DNA of 64,000 nt, from contig NW_021167081.1 of NCBI RefSeq assembly GCF_003711515.1, positions 1,228,236 through 1,292,235 of the forward strand, in the 5' to 3' direction. Positions within the stretch are counted from its first letter, which is position 1. Each line of letters starts with the position of its first letter. The notes under the pieces are model-generated. The model did not search any database. It was given only the letters and a program-made list of their open reading frames with translations, and was not told where the DNA came from. Position numbers and translations under genes: made by a program. This DNA is from Sodiomyces alkalinus F11 (taxonomy: Eukaryota > Ascomycota > Sordariomycetes > Glomerellales > Plectosphaerellaceae). Below are positions 24,018 to 34,299 of this stretch, piece after piece.

Positions 24018-24429
24018 TACCCCTTAATTATTACGCCGTGATTAGCGGAACGATTACTTAGCCTAACCTTAACCTAGCCTTATTTTTAACCTTAAAATAG
24101 CCTTAAAGGGTCGTGTGATACCCTTAATATCGAGTTAAAAGGCAGGAATAAAAGCTATAAAATAGTAAAGAATAATAATAATAGTAGTAAATAAGAAAGG
24201 AAAAGTGCTATTAATAGTAGTAGTAAATAGGTAATAGTAGGGCTTTTCGTAGATAAATTAAAGGCGTTATACCGGCGTTTTAGAGCTTTTAGATCCTCCC
24301 TCTTATAACCCTTATTCCGTTATTTTTAAGGAATTTAACGATTTTTTACTTAATTTTTCCGAATTTTTCTATTAATAGTAATAAAAATAATAATAACAGC
24401 GATATAATAAGTATCGGAGCTTTGTTTTT

Positions 24430-25380
24430 AGTGGCGCGTGCTAACTGGTAGCTTTATTTTAGGCCCCTCCTACTCTGTCCGCTATTACCCGTGCCGCCGC
24501 CGCTAAGAAGGCTTCGGCTAATAGTATAAAAAAGAATAAGGGTAAGGCCGGTACTAAGAAAGGTGCTTCTATAAGTTATTTCGGCGCGTTTATCCTTAGT
24601 TCGTCTTCTCTATTTCCGACTAACCCTTTAATAGACTACTAAGGGTAATAGAAATAATAATAATAAGGATACCGCCGATGATTTTATACCGGTTCTTTTT
24701 AATCCCCCTTACCTGGAATACGTAAAGGGTATTTATTCCGGTAAATAGCGCTTATTTAACTACTATATTTCTATCCCTAGCCGCTCTAACCGCTACTAAA
24801 AGTATAAGGATAGAAACTATATATACCACCCTCTATAAGTTCTTACCTCTTATCTAAGGCGCTTTATAATCGTGATTATATACTCTATTTTATATTAGCT
24901 CGAAGATATATACGCTATTAAGCTTTACGACCGCTAACCTATACTTATAGTTTTTCTAGCCTTATATCCTTAGTTAAAATTCTTTTTAACTATATTATAG
25001 TCCGTAAAATTAATAAGGACTCTAATAACGACGATAAAAAGGTGCGTTTATCGCTTTTATTTCTAAAATTATATACTCTAATTAATTATTTCGCGTAGTT
25101 CTTTACTAAACTTAAGTAAATAGTGAAGTTTATAATTAAGTTAATAAAGGACAAGGACAACGAGAAGTTCTTCCGTAAGGAAGAACTTAAGGGAGTATTA
25201 AACTAGCTTCCTGCTACTGCCTCGGGTAGTAATTCTACCTCCTAGCTCGCGGGGGTTATAATAAAGATTTTACGGGAAAATAGCTTTATTATTACTCCTC
25301 CGGCTAGAGGAAATAGCGTAAATATTACGTAGGATAGTGCTTAGGATAGTATTAATAGAGCTTAGTGAATTATCTAGTAT
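24430..25380 (+). pseudogene. Degenerate plus-strand coding remnant inside the outer element
   Basis: Opposite in strand to the surrounding copia pol, this stretch gives protein-like sequence in shifting frames once stops at expected Gln positions are overlooked. The second half is hydrophilic and Lys/Asn/Asp-rich (KDKDNEKFFRKEELKGVLN-like). I recognise no family. It could be an accessory ORF of the retroelement, a captured gene, or another element's remnant. Confidence 0.3.
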
Positions 25381-25789
25381 ACTCCTTTTTATATTTTAGG
25401 TTTTTACGTTTAGGTTTTAGTATAGTATTTTAGCATTATAATAAGATACCTTTTTTACTAAATTAATTATACCGCCGGTATACGGTGCGCCTAAGGCGTA
25501 GGATTTTCGACTTTAACTACTTCTTTCCACCCCCTCCGTGCACTTATTATATTAAGATATACTCGGAAGTTCTTAAAGTTTTATCGTGGAAGTGCTTTTA
25601 TTAATCCGTCCGCTAGTATTAAATTCGTAATAAGATATACGACTCCAAATAATCCCTTTATATTCTCCTACCTTACCTAAAAGCGCTATATATCTATATA
25701 GCGAAGCCTAGTCTTAATCCTAAAGCTATTATCGACTATTAGGCGTATCGTTTACGTGTTATCGTAGTGGATATCCTAAGGAGATTCTG

Positions 25790-27400
25790 GATTAAAGCGT
25801 ATTTCGATTAAAAAACGCTTTAAACCTATTATTTCCTTCGCTACTTACTTTAAAGCAAGTAGCTTTACTTCGGTTATAGACGTTATTACCGTTACTTACC
25901 TTATTACTTTCTATATAACTAATCCACTAAATAGGCTAATAAGGTAACCCTATAAAGATCTTTATATATCTAAATCGTCTATAAAAGAGGCGTTACTTAC
26001 GATAACTATCGTCTATAAACTAATACTTAATCCGTACTAAATTAAGAGGTCCCTTATTATAAATAAATAGCGGATAGCTTAGTCTACCGCCTTATAGTGC
26101 TCGGGAGAGGGGTTTTTAAGAAAGCGGGAAAGGATAAAGACGGCGAATACTACATTAGGACGTATTATAACTACTATATAAAGCACTAATCCGACCTTTT
26201 CTTAATAAGATTTAATCTTTTAAGCGGTGGCTTTATCTTCTCTTTTTCGGTATTCTATAGCGGGAATAGGGATTATTAGGTAGGTGTTTAGAGCGTTTAA
26301 TTTAAACCTGGCTACGATCTTTTCGATATATAAGTCGTAGGAGAGGAAAACCTTACGTTTAGGGCGATCTTAAGTGATCTTAATACCTAAAAACTAATCG
26401 GCTTCCCCCTTTTCTAATACCTCGAACCTTATTTTAATCCCTTTAATAATCCTAAGGCCGTTTATAGCACTATCTTTATAAAATAACACGAGGATATCGT
26501 CTATAAAGAAGATAACGAATACGTCTTAAGCCTTAGTGTAAAATAGGCACGGTTCTTCCTTACTAGCCTCTATCCCTAAGTCTATTAAGGTGGCCGCGAA
26601 GGTCTAGAACTATAGTTTAGGCGAGTTGCGTAGTTTATATAGTGCTTTATCGAGCTTTAAGCACTTATCGGGCTACTTAAATCTATCGGAAAATTCGTAT
26701 ATTACGGGCGTTCCTATTTTACTCCTCTAGGCGTTAACGAAGGCGTTAACGATATTAAGTTACTTAATCTCTAGATTAAACTAAGTAGCCAGGGCTATAA
26801 TAATATAAACAGATTATATAGCGAGCGTTACTACGTAGGTTCCCTTAATTATTAAGCTCTCTTATAAGTCCCCTCGAATATATAAGCGTGCCTTATATCG
26901 TTTAAGATATCTATTTTAGTCGAACTTATAGATAAAAACTCACTTTAACGGAAAAGGCTTTAACTTTACCTCTAAGCGCTTAATTTCCCTCTATATACGC
27001 TTCTTAATTAGCTTATTCACCTCCTTCTACTCGGCTTCCTTGAACCGTTTACGTATCGGGTGGTTAGTAAGCTCCCGCTAATACCTTAGTATAGCTTTTA
27101 AGTGGTCGCGATAAACCCTGCCGTTAATTAAGGGCTTCGGTGATATTATAGCCTCTCTTTTAGTATTCGAACGGGTATTTATTTTAGTATCGGCTACTCT
27201 AAGGATTATTAAATTAAAGGTTAGAAGCCCTTTTAGCCCGTCCTAGCGCTCTTCTTGTTAATTAGATAAGAAAAAGGTATAAGTTAAAGGTATATCTGGC
27301 TTTACCTAATATATCCGTGGATTAATCCGAATAGTCTTTCCTTAAGCACGGCGATTAGTGATTCTTACGCTAGCGCGCGTTGCTTCCTTTACTAATATAC
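25790..27400 (-). pseudogene. copia reverse transcriptase / RNase H of the outer element
   Basis: Minus-strand translation shows ordered copia pol landmarks: a DIVNAFVNA block (DVKTAFLNG equivalent) near 26750, KLDKALYKLRNSPKL near 26650, the active-site FFIDDILV at about 26490, and an RNase H TSITEVKLLALK...AKEII block near 25850. In-frame TAA/TAG codons and small frame slips make it non-functional. The mutated residues fit C-to-T or G-to-A change at CpA/TpG. Confidence 0.8.
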
Positions 27401-27551
27401 TCTTTTTCCTTTAGTGGGCGGTTACCTTAGGAGTCGGTCGGATAAGTAGTCTAGATCCGGACACTATAGTATGGCTAGTACTATAGTGCGGATTAGGGGT
27501 AGCTAGTCTCTATACCGTCGCCTATATACTCCTTTCTATAGTTAAAATTTT

Positions 27552-27947
27552 TGATATTAATATTATTACTAATAATATCCTTAATATCTTTCGAGTATAT
27601 CCTTCGTACTCGAATAAAGGATATCTTCCCCGTAAGCCTAGACCGTTCTCTTTCGAGTCAGTTTATCTATTACGAGTCAGACAAAGGATATAATAGATTA
27701 CGATATTACTACGATATCGATCCTTTACAAAGAATAAAGGATATTAACCCATTCCCTCGGTTCGGTTCTTCCTTTCTTTGTTCTTAATCCTAAATCCTTT
27801 ATCTTAATCCCTTTTTCGATCCGAAGAAGACACAATACGCGCGCAGAGATCCTACCTTACAATCCCATTATTACCTTCTTATTTTTCCACTGCTTTTCGT
27901 GACTTTCGTCCCTTCCGTTTATCCGATATCGTCAGATATCCTCAAAA
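27552..27947 (+). repeat. Probable 5' LTR of the second copia element
   Basis: Delimited by inference: it starts TGATATTAATATT just where outer-element homology stops, and ends at the primer-binding site. No second copy was found, so the limits are approximate. It contains several GGATAT/ATATCC words in both orientations. Confidence 0.45.
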
Positions 27948-27961
27948 GGTTATGAGCCCGG
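27948..27961 (+). promoter_or_regulatory. Primer-binding site complementary to the initiator tRNA-Met anticodon loop
   Basis: GGTTATGAGCCCGG is complementary to the CUCAUAA anticodon loop and part of the 3' anticodon stem of eukaryotic initiator tRNA-Met. This is the priming mode known for Drosophila copia (half-tRNA primer). It lies just inside the presumed 5' LTR. Confidence 0.75.
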
Positions 27962-28096
27962 AAAAGCTCGACTGAAGTCTCGAAACAACGCATTTCTTAA
28001 TTACCTACGGTCGCAAGCTAAAAAGAGAATCCCCCGATTCTAAACAACAGTCCTTATTCCTATCCGACATACCACTCCATATACTACCGACACTGC

Positions 28097-28158
28097 CTAC
28101 CTTCCTACCTTCCTACCTTCCTACCGACCTACCTTCCTACCGACCTACATTCCTAGAT
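28097..28158. repeat. 8-bp tandem repeat CTACCTTC/CTACCGAC
   Basis: Six to eight imperfect copies of an 8-bp unit in the untranslated leader of the second copia element, alternating between TTC and GAC endings. Confidence 0.85.
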
Positions 28159-28228
28159 CTACGATTCTACAGTTTGATCGGTCGGTCGGCTTAGTCGTAT
28201 GCATATAAATCTATAAAATCAGAAAAAT

Positions 28229-28308
28229 CATAAAAGCTACGATTGCGTGAATTAAACAGGGGCACTATTCTTTACGTACGGATATAATAACCACTATACT
28301 ACGAGGGC
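28229..28308 (-). pseudogene. tRNA-like remnant in the copia leader
   Basis: On the minus strand from 28308 the sequence GCCCTCGTAGTATAGTGG resembles a tRNA acceptor stem, U8-A9 and D-arm with an A-box. About 50 nt on, TGTTTAATTCA resembles a RIP-altered B-box. No anticodon arm pairs, so it is not a working tRNA. A related block lies at 34199-34257. Confidence 0.35.
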
Positions 28309-28469
28309 TATTCTAGTTGTTAATACTAGGATATCTTCGTTGCTTATAAGTCTTTGGTTTACCTGAGATTTCCCCTATGTGTTTTCCGACCGTGGAATCC
28401 TACACAAATATCGTGTTTTCTACGCGACCGTGAATCCCCTCGCTACGCGAAGACCTATTTTAGGATCCT

Positions 28470-28770
28470 CGCGAATAAAGGAATCACACCGGCCCCACTT
28501 TGGATCCGCCGGAATAAAGGAATACTGTCTTTAGAAACAAAGGAATTCTATTATTCGCACGTACGGGTATCGTTTTCTTTATCTACGAAGCTGTTTTTCC
28601 TCTTTCAGAATAAAGAACTGTATACCGGTTCCACTTTAGACCCGTACGAATAAAGGCATCGCTGTGGTGACCACGTCTGTGCTCAGAATAAAGAAAACAA
28701 TAAAGAAAAGGACTGTTTTCCTTATTTATAGTATAACTTCGTCAGTTCTTATCCAAAATAAACAAAATAA
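28470..28770 (+). repeat. Interspersed AATAAAG repeat tract
   Basis: The word (G)AATAAAG(G) or close variants recur every 20-60 nt between the leader and gag of the second copia element; a second cluster lies at 30490-30720 and single copies at about 27615 and 27733. The spacing is irregular, so this is not a simple tandem array. Confidence 0.7.
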
Positions 28771-28792
28771 ATACCGTTCAGGAGCTCTAAAG

Positions 28793-29900
28793 ATGCCCGC
28801 GCAGGCTGAACTCAAGGAAATCAACGTGAAGAAGCTGAAGGGTAGTCAGGACTACCAAACCTGGACGATAGCTATGCGTGCTTACTTCGCACGTAAGGGA
28901 AAGCTTCTAAAAGAGCTTATAAAACCCCTGCCTGAAGATGCCTCTAATAAGGCAAAAGAAGAAGATTTGAAGACTACTAGAGATCTACTCTCCGCTCTGT
29001 AAGACGGGCCCCTGACGTAGGTTTAGGACCTTAATTTTGCTTTAGAAATCTGGGAAAAGCTGAAATCCCTATACGAGAAAAAGGGGTTTCAAGCAGACTA
29101 CGACGTCCTTACGTCGTTTTTCAACCTAGATATCTTAGAATTCCCCACGCTCGAGGACTTTCTATATAAAGTCTAAGAAAGGTCAATTATCCTTCGAGGA
29201 AGGGATATTATTCTACTAGATAAGGTGGTTTTTGCCTGGACTCTAAACCGCCTTAACAAGCGTTACGACGCAGTCACCTCGTAGATCACGTAGGCTTTTC
29301 GGCACGATATCGATAGCTATACGTTCGATAAAATCGTTACTAAACTAATAGACGCGTCGAGGAAAATCGACTCTTCTACTTTAAAGGCCCTGCTTATAAA
29401 AGCACAGAAAAATCAGAAAAAAATAGTCGAATAGCAGCCAATAGCAGAAGAACCAGAAGACCCTCTTCTATAGTAACTGTAAAAGGTCTGGATACCTGCC
29501 GACGAACTGTTTCTTTTTATACCCTGAAAAAGCCCCTGCTGGCTGGGTAGTTAAGGGAAATTCAGGATCGAGGAAAAATACCTAAAATCGGGTAAATAAA
29601 AATAAAAAGCCTCCGAAGAAGAAGACGGAACCGTCAAAGCTATTGTTACGAGAGACAGAAATACTTAATTTCTTCCGTTAGTGCGAGTAACAGAAGCTCC
29701 TAGGGAAAATAAGTAACGGCGAAACTATTAATTTAGTTTCTGATTTACCCTCTACGGAGGAGCCTTTTTCGGAAGCTAATACCGACGATAAAGCCGAAGA
29801 AGAAGAAGAATCAGAAGAAGAAAAAGAAAAAGAAGATCAGGAAGAAGAAGAAGACTCGGACGACGAGGCTCTTCTAGAAGACGTTCCTATTATGACTAAG
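28793..29900 (+). pseudogene. copia gag, RIP-broken
   Basis: It starts MPAQAELKEINVKKL and continues GSQDYQTWTIAMRAYF, matching the gag start of fungal copia elements (tryptophan in a capsid helix). Stops at expected Gln positions begin near 29000. A zinc knuckle near 29480 keeps two Cys, but its first Cys and His positions are altered (His to Tyr, as CAT to TAT). A Glu-rich stretch follows at 29800-29880. Confidence 0.75.
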
Positions 29901-30725
29901 GCCACACGTCTCCCTAACCCCCACGCGGAAGACCTGATGGATATTAAACAGGTATTTATCCTTCAAAATAAACCCCAAATTAATAAAGATACTAATATAA
30001 ATATAGGACGGGTACTGGAAAAGATCAACAGGATTTTAGATAGTTTAACCAAATTGGATTTGAATTTTTGTATTAATAGTGGTGCTATAGCACACGTTAT
30101 AGTAAATAAAACGCTCTTTTCTACGTATAAAACTACCGAAAGTACTACTAGTTAGGGTGATGCAAATAAAATAAAAATACCAGGTACTGGTGACTATTAT
30201 ATTAAATTCAGGGATTTAGGAAGAATAATACTACTTTAGAACTATTTATATATTCCCAAATTAGGTATAAATATTATCAGCCTTCCCGTCCTAGATAAGA
30301 AGAGAATCTACGGCCTTACAAAAAATAACCAGCTTATTCTGTTCCAAAATAACCAAAATAAAACCACCGACGTTTATACTAGAGCTGTTTAACACAACGG
30401 CCTCTACTGGGCTTCGGCACGGGCCCTGACGTACGGGGGGGTAATAGGGTCGTCGCCACGGTCCTTAAAGCCCTATAGTGCTATAAATATAACAGGAACA
30501 AAGAAGACTGTTTTAGATAAAAGAAAGGGAATAAAGGAATAGTCAGGCATAAAGAACACAGTCTTAGAAAATACCCACTTAAAGACCCACTTAAAGACCT
30601 ACTCTTCAGGGGCACAAAGAAATATACAGGTCGTAGAACAAAGAAAAGAACAACCTGTAGAATAAAGAACAGAATAAAGAGACCGAAATAACCGTCGGAA
30701 AACAATAAATAATAAAGAGAACACA

Positions 30726-31680
30726 ATGCTATGGCACTGCAGGATGGGTTATTTTAACCCCACTGCTTTAAAATATATAGATAAAGATACTATAAATATA
30801 TCTAAAGAAGATATACTAGAAATACAGAGCTATGAAGCCTGTAGAAAAAGCAAGTTAGCTACGCTTGCGAATAAAGAATCTATTAATAAATATAAGGATT
30901 TTTCCTACCTTAAAAAGGTTTATATGGATTTATGCGGGCCTATCGACCCTATAACCTATAATAGAAAGCGTTGGATTCTGTTTATAATAGACCGTTCCAC
31001 ACGGTATCTATGGATAAAACTGCTTATAGATAAATCAGAAATAACTGTTATAAACGCAATAAGATAGTGGAAGATTCCCGTTGAAAATAATAAATATAAT
31101 ATAAAACCCCCGTATACCCACGAGACTTAAGGCTTGATAGAACGGGTTATAAGGACTATAATAGAAAAAGTCCGTTGTTTTCTTTTCTACTCAGGCCTAC
31201 TAAAATACCTTTGGGGGGATGCGGTTTATTCAGTCGTTTATACGTATAATAGAACACCTAATTCAGCAGTAGGGTTTAAAACGCCCTACGAATTAGTAGA
31301 AAATCGTAAACCTAATATAAATAATATTCGGGTTTGGGGTTCCGTTGTATATTATAAAAATAACGACCCGAAAACAAAGAAACTGGATCCACGAGTACTT
31401 CAGGGTGCTTTAGTAGGTTATAACGATTATAACTATAAAATATATAATCCTCGATCTAGGAAGACTACCTGGTATCGCGACGTTTATATTCTAGAAAATC
31501 AGTTTCTGACTTCTTCTTTAGATACTATAATTAATAAAAATAACCCTGTAACCTATATAAATAATAATAATACGTCTCCTACTATAAATATACCGCAGGT
31601 AGAACCGGTTTCGGACCCCGAGTCTTATCTACTCGGCGAGTACTATAATAATACTAAACGTATGTTTAGGTCTATCTAAA
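30726..31680 (+). pseudogene. copia GAG-pre-integrase and integrase core, RIP-broken
   Basis: LWHCRMGYFNPTALKYI matches the HHCC zinc-binding start with His replaced by Tyr. The core keeps YMDLCGPID and WILFIIDRSTRYLW. After a stop-containing gap, TYNRTPNSAVGFKTPYEL and VWGSVVYY...LVGY follow, typical of the integrase C-terminus. Confidence 0.8.
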
Positions 31681-32112
31681 CCGAAGAAGAAGATAAGGAT
31701 AAGGATAAGGATAAAAATAAAAGACGAAAGGGTCTTCGAGCAGCGGGCGGTATTATTCCAGCCAAAAATAATAATAAGGATAATATAAACGACCCGGTTA
31801 ATAACGGCCTTAAATCCAGGTTAGAAATTCAAATCCCTTCTAAATCTTCGAAGGAAAAAGATAACGATTTTATATCGTACGATGATAATAAGCGCTTATT
31901 ATATATAACTGAAGATACTATACTCGGGAACCTACAATTTTAAGAAGATCCCCATTTTTTTTAACTGTAAATTCTTTATACGAACCAGCTACTTATAAAC
32001 AGGCTATAAACTGCTCTGATAAAGATAAGTGGATAGAAGCTATGGTAGCTGAAATAACAGAACTTGAAAATAGAAACACCTGAGATTTAATAAGTATAAA
32101 AGATACGCCTTA

Positions 32113-32114
<2 letters not shown>

Positions 32115-32209
<95 letters not shown>

Positions 32210-32219
32210 NNNNNNNNNN

Positions 32220-32316
<97 letters not shown>
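32115..32316. repeat. (AAT)n trinucleotide microsatellite containing an assembly gap
   Basis: About 200 bp of uninterrupted AAT/TAA repeats, inside the reverse-transcriptase frame of the copia element, where it would encode poly-Asn. Ten Ns at 32210-32219 interrupt it, so its true length is unknown. Confidence 0.95.
32210..32219. other. Assembly gap (10 N)
   Basis: Ten consecutive N characters within the AAT microsatellite. The run marks an unresolved repeat length. Confidence 0.99.
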
Positions 32317-32329
32317 GCAGAAAAATACC

Positions 32330-33560
32330 TTAAACGTCTTAGGAGGCCGTTGGGTATATAAGATTAAATATAACGATAAAGGCGAGGCTATAAAATATAA
32401 AGCACATTGGTGTATATAAGGGTTTAATCAAGTACTCGGTATTAATTATTTAGAAACCTTTTCTACCACCTATAGACCCGAAAGCTATAGATTAGCTTTT
32501 ATACTAGGCGTATCCCTAGGCTGGAATTTTAGACAGTTCGACGTTAAGAACGCTTTCGTTCACGCCGATATAGATACCGAGATTTATACTATATAACCTA
32601 TAGGCTTCGAGGAAAAAGAAGGCTCTAATAATAATACTAATAAATTAGTTTGTAAACTAAATAAAGCTTTATACGGTTTGAAATAAAGCCCTAGGCTTTG
32701 GTATAATTTCCTAGTAAAAATACTCCGCGATATCGGCTGCCTAGTCTCTGATTTCGATAACGGTAAATTTACCTTTTATAAGAATAAAACAGACCGTGCT
32801 ATACTACTATACCATGTAGACGATATAGTAATACTAAGCCCTTCTACTATAACGATACAGTATTTATTTACTGGAATGTCGAAGAAGATTTCACTTAAAG
32901 AACTAGGTGAATTTTATACCTTTTTAGGCCACGAAATTACTATAAATAAATCAAATAAGACCCTTTCTATAAATCAGTTGCCTTATACAAATAAGATCCT
33001 CGATAAGTATAATAAACGAAGCCTTAAACGCGTTGATACCCCCTATATAAATAAAAAGGTCCTCGTACCAAATCAAGAACAGGCGTTAAAAGCCGATATT
33101 AAAATATACTAATAAGAAATCGGTGCTTTATTATATTTAGCACTACACTCAAGACCAGATATAACCTACGCTATTAATAAGTGTGCTCGATATATAAGCA
33201 ATCCGTCTTCAGAGCATACTATAGCGTTAAATCGAGTCTAGGGTTATATAAATACTTTCCCTAATATCGGGCTTTTATATAACTGTTCTAATAAAAAAGA
33301 CCTTAATATATATGGTTAATCTGATGCTAGTTTTTCAGATATAATCGAAGACAGGACTTCTACATTAGGCTATATCTACTGTATAGGTGTAAATAATTTA
33401 ATAAGCTGGACTTCTACTAAACAGAAAGTCGTTGCTTTATCAACAACAGAATCAGAATATATGACTTTAACCGAAGCTTCTAAAGAAGGAATCTATATAC
33501 ATAATATATATACAGACCTAGTAGATAACCTTAGGTTATTTACTGATATAAATTTTGGTT

Positions 33561-33596
<36 letters not shown>

Positions 33597-33724
33597 TTGA
33601 TATACCGATTCCTACTATATTAATAGACAGCGAAAGCGCAAAGAAGCTTTGTGAAAATCCTGAATTTCATAAACGTGTAAAGCATATAGACCGTCAGTAT
33701 CACTACTGCCGACAACAGCTTTAA
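32330..33724 (+). pseudogene. copia reverse transcriptase and RNase H of the second element
   Basis: The RT contains FRQFDVKNAFVHADIDTEIY, KLNKALYGLK and the active-site LLYHVDDIVIL, with the two catalytic Asp retained. RNase H contains RPDITYAINKC, SWTSTKQKVVALSTTESEY and the final HIDRQYHYCR block. At least four stops replace Gln codons (for example before SPRLW). A second poly-Asn AAT run lies near 33569-33594. Confidence 0.85.
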
Positions 33725-34198
33725 AATAATAAAATAAAGGTCGTTTATATAAATACTAAATTTAATATAGCCGATATAATAACTAAAGGTCTACCTAAAG
33801 ACTTACATAATACACTATACGGTTATATGAATTTAGGCTATAAAGACGACACGTTGCCTGACTACGATATACCACCTTATACCTGAATTCAAGAATTAAA
33901 ATACTAAGGTCTCTAACTAGGTTTTTTATCTTCGGATTCTCCTAGATATAAATACTTAGGTTTTTACCCACGGGTTTTCCTAAGATACTATAACTAGGTT
34001 TTTACCTACGGGTTTTCCTAGTATTATAAAAAGGGTTTTCTAATTTTCCCTTTATAAGAAATCAAGGGTTTTTAAAATTTTCCCCTAGAGGTTTTTATTT
34101 TTTCCTCTTATAATTAGTCCTAGTTAGTTAACTAGGGTTTCTGCACTCTAACTCTATAATATATATATACTCAGGATTAGGCCCAGGCCACAATCAGA

Positions 34199-34257
34199 GT
34201 CGGGACACAACAGCAGGAGACGAATATATAGGTAGTGTACTCACTATGCTACGAGGG
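34199..34257 (-). pseudogene. Second tRNA-like block at the copia/LINE junction
   Basis: The minus strand from 34257 reads CCCTCGTAGCATAGTG, matching 15 of 16 nt with 28307-28292; the single difference is a RIP-type transition. About 40 nt on, TGTCCCGACTCTG is B-box-like. It marks the boundary between the copia remnant and the LINE. Origin uncertain. Confidence 0.3.
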
Positions 34258-34299
34258 AGGAGAGTAGGAGACCCCGATATATAAACTCGCGGCGGAACC

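Larger units (their letters stand above)
27552..34215 (+). mobile_element. Second Ty1/copia retrotransposon, plus strand, RIP-degraded
   Basis: The order on the plus strand is a probable 5' LTR (27552 to about 27947), primer-binding site 27948-27961, long AATAAAG-rich leader, gag from ATG 28793, a CCHC zinc-knuckle remnant near 29480, acidic Glu-rich tract (29800-29880), integrase (30726-31680), reverse transcriptase (about 32330-32910) and RNase H (about 33110-33724). Landmarks are ALYGLK before a stop at a Gln position, LLYHVDDIVIL (active-site DD retained), HSRPDITYAINKCARY and SWTSTKQKVVALSTTESEY. I find no 3' LTR matching the 5' end, so the element is truncated or its right LTR was lost; its right edge is uncertain. 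It lies inside the integrase of the outer copia element. Confidence 0.8.

Noticed and set aside
28081..28160. Possible CRISPR-like array
   Set aside because: The repeats are 8-bp tandem units without spacers, in a fungal retroelement leader.
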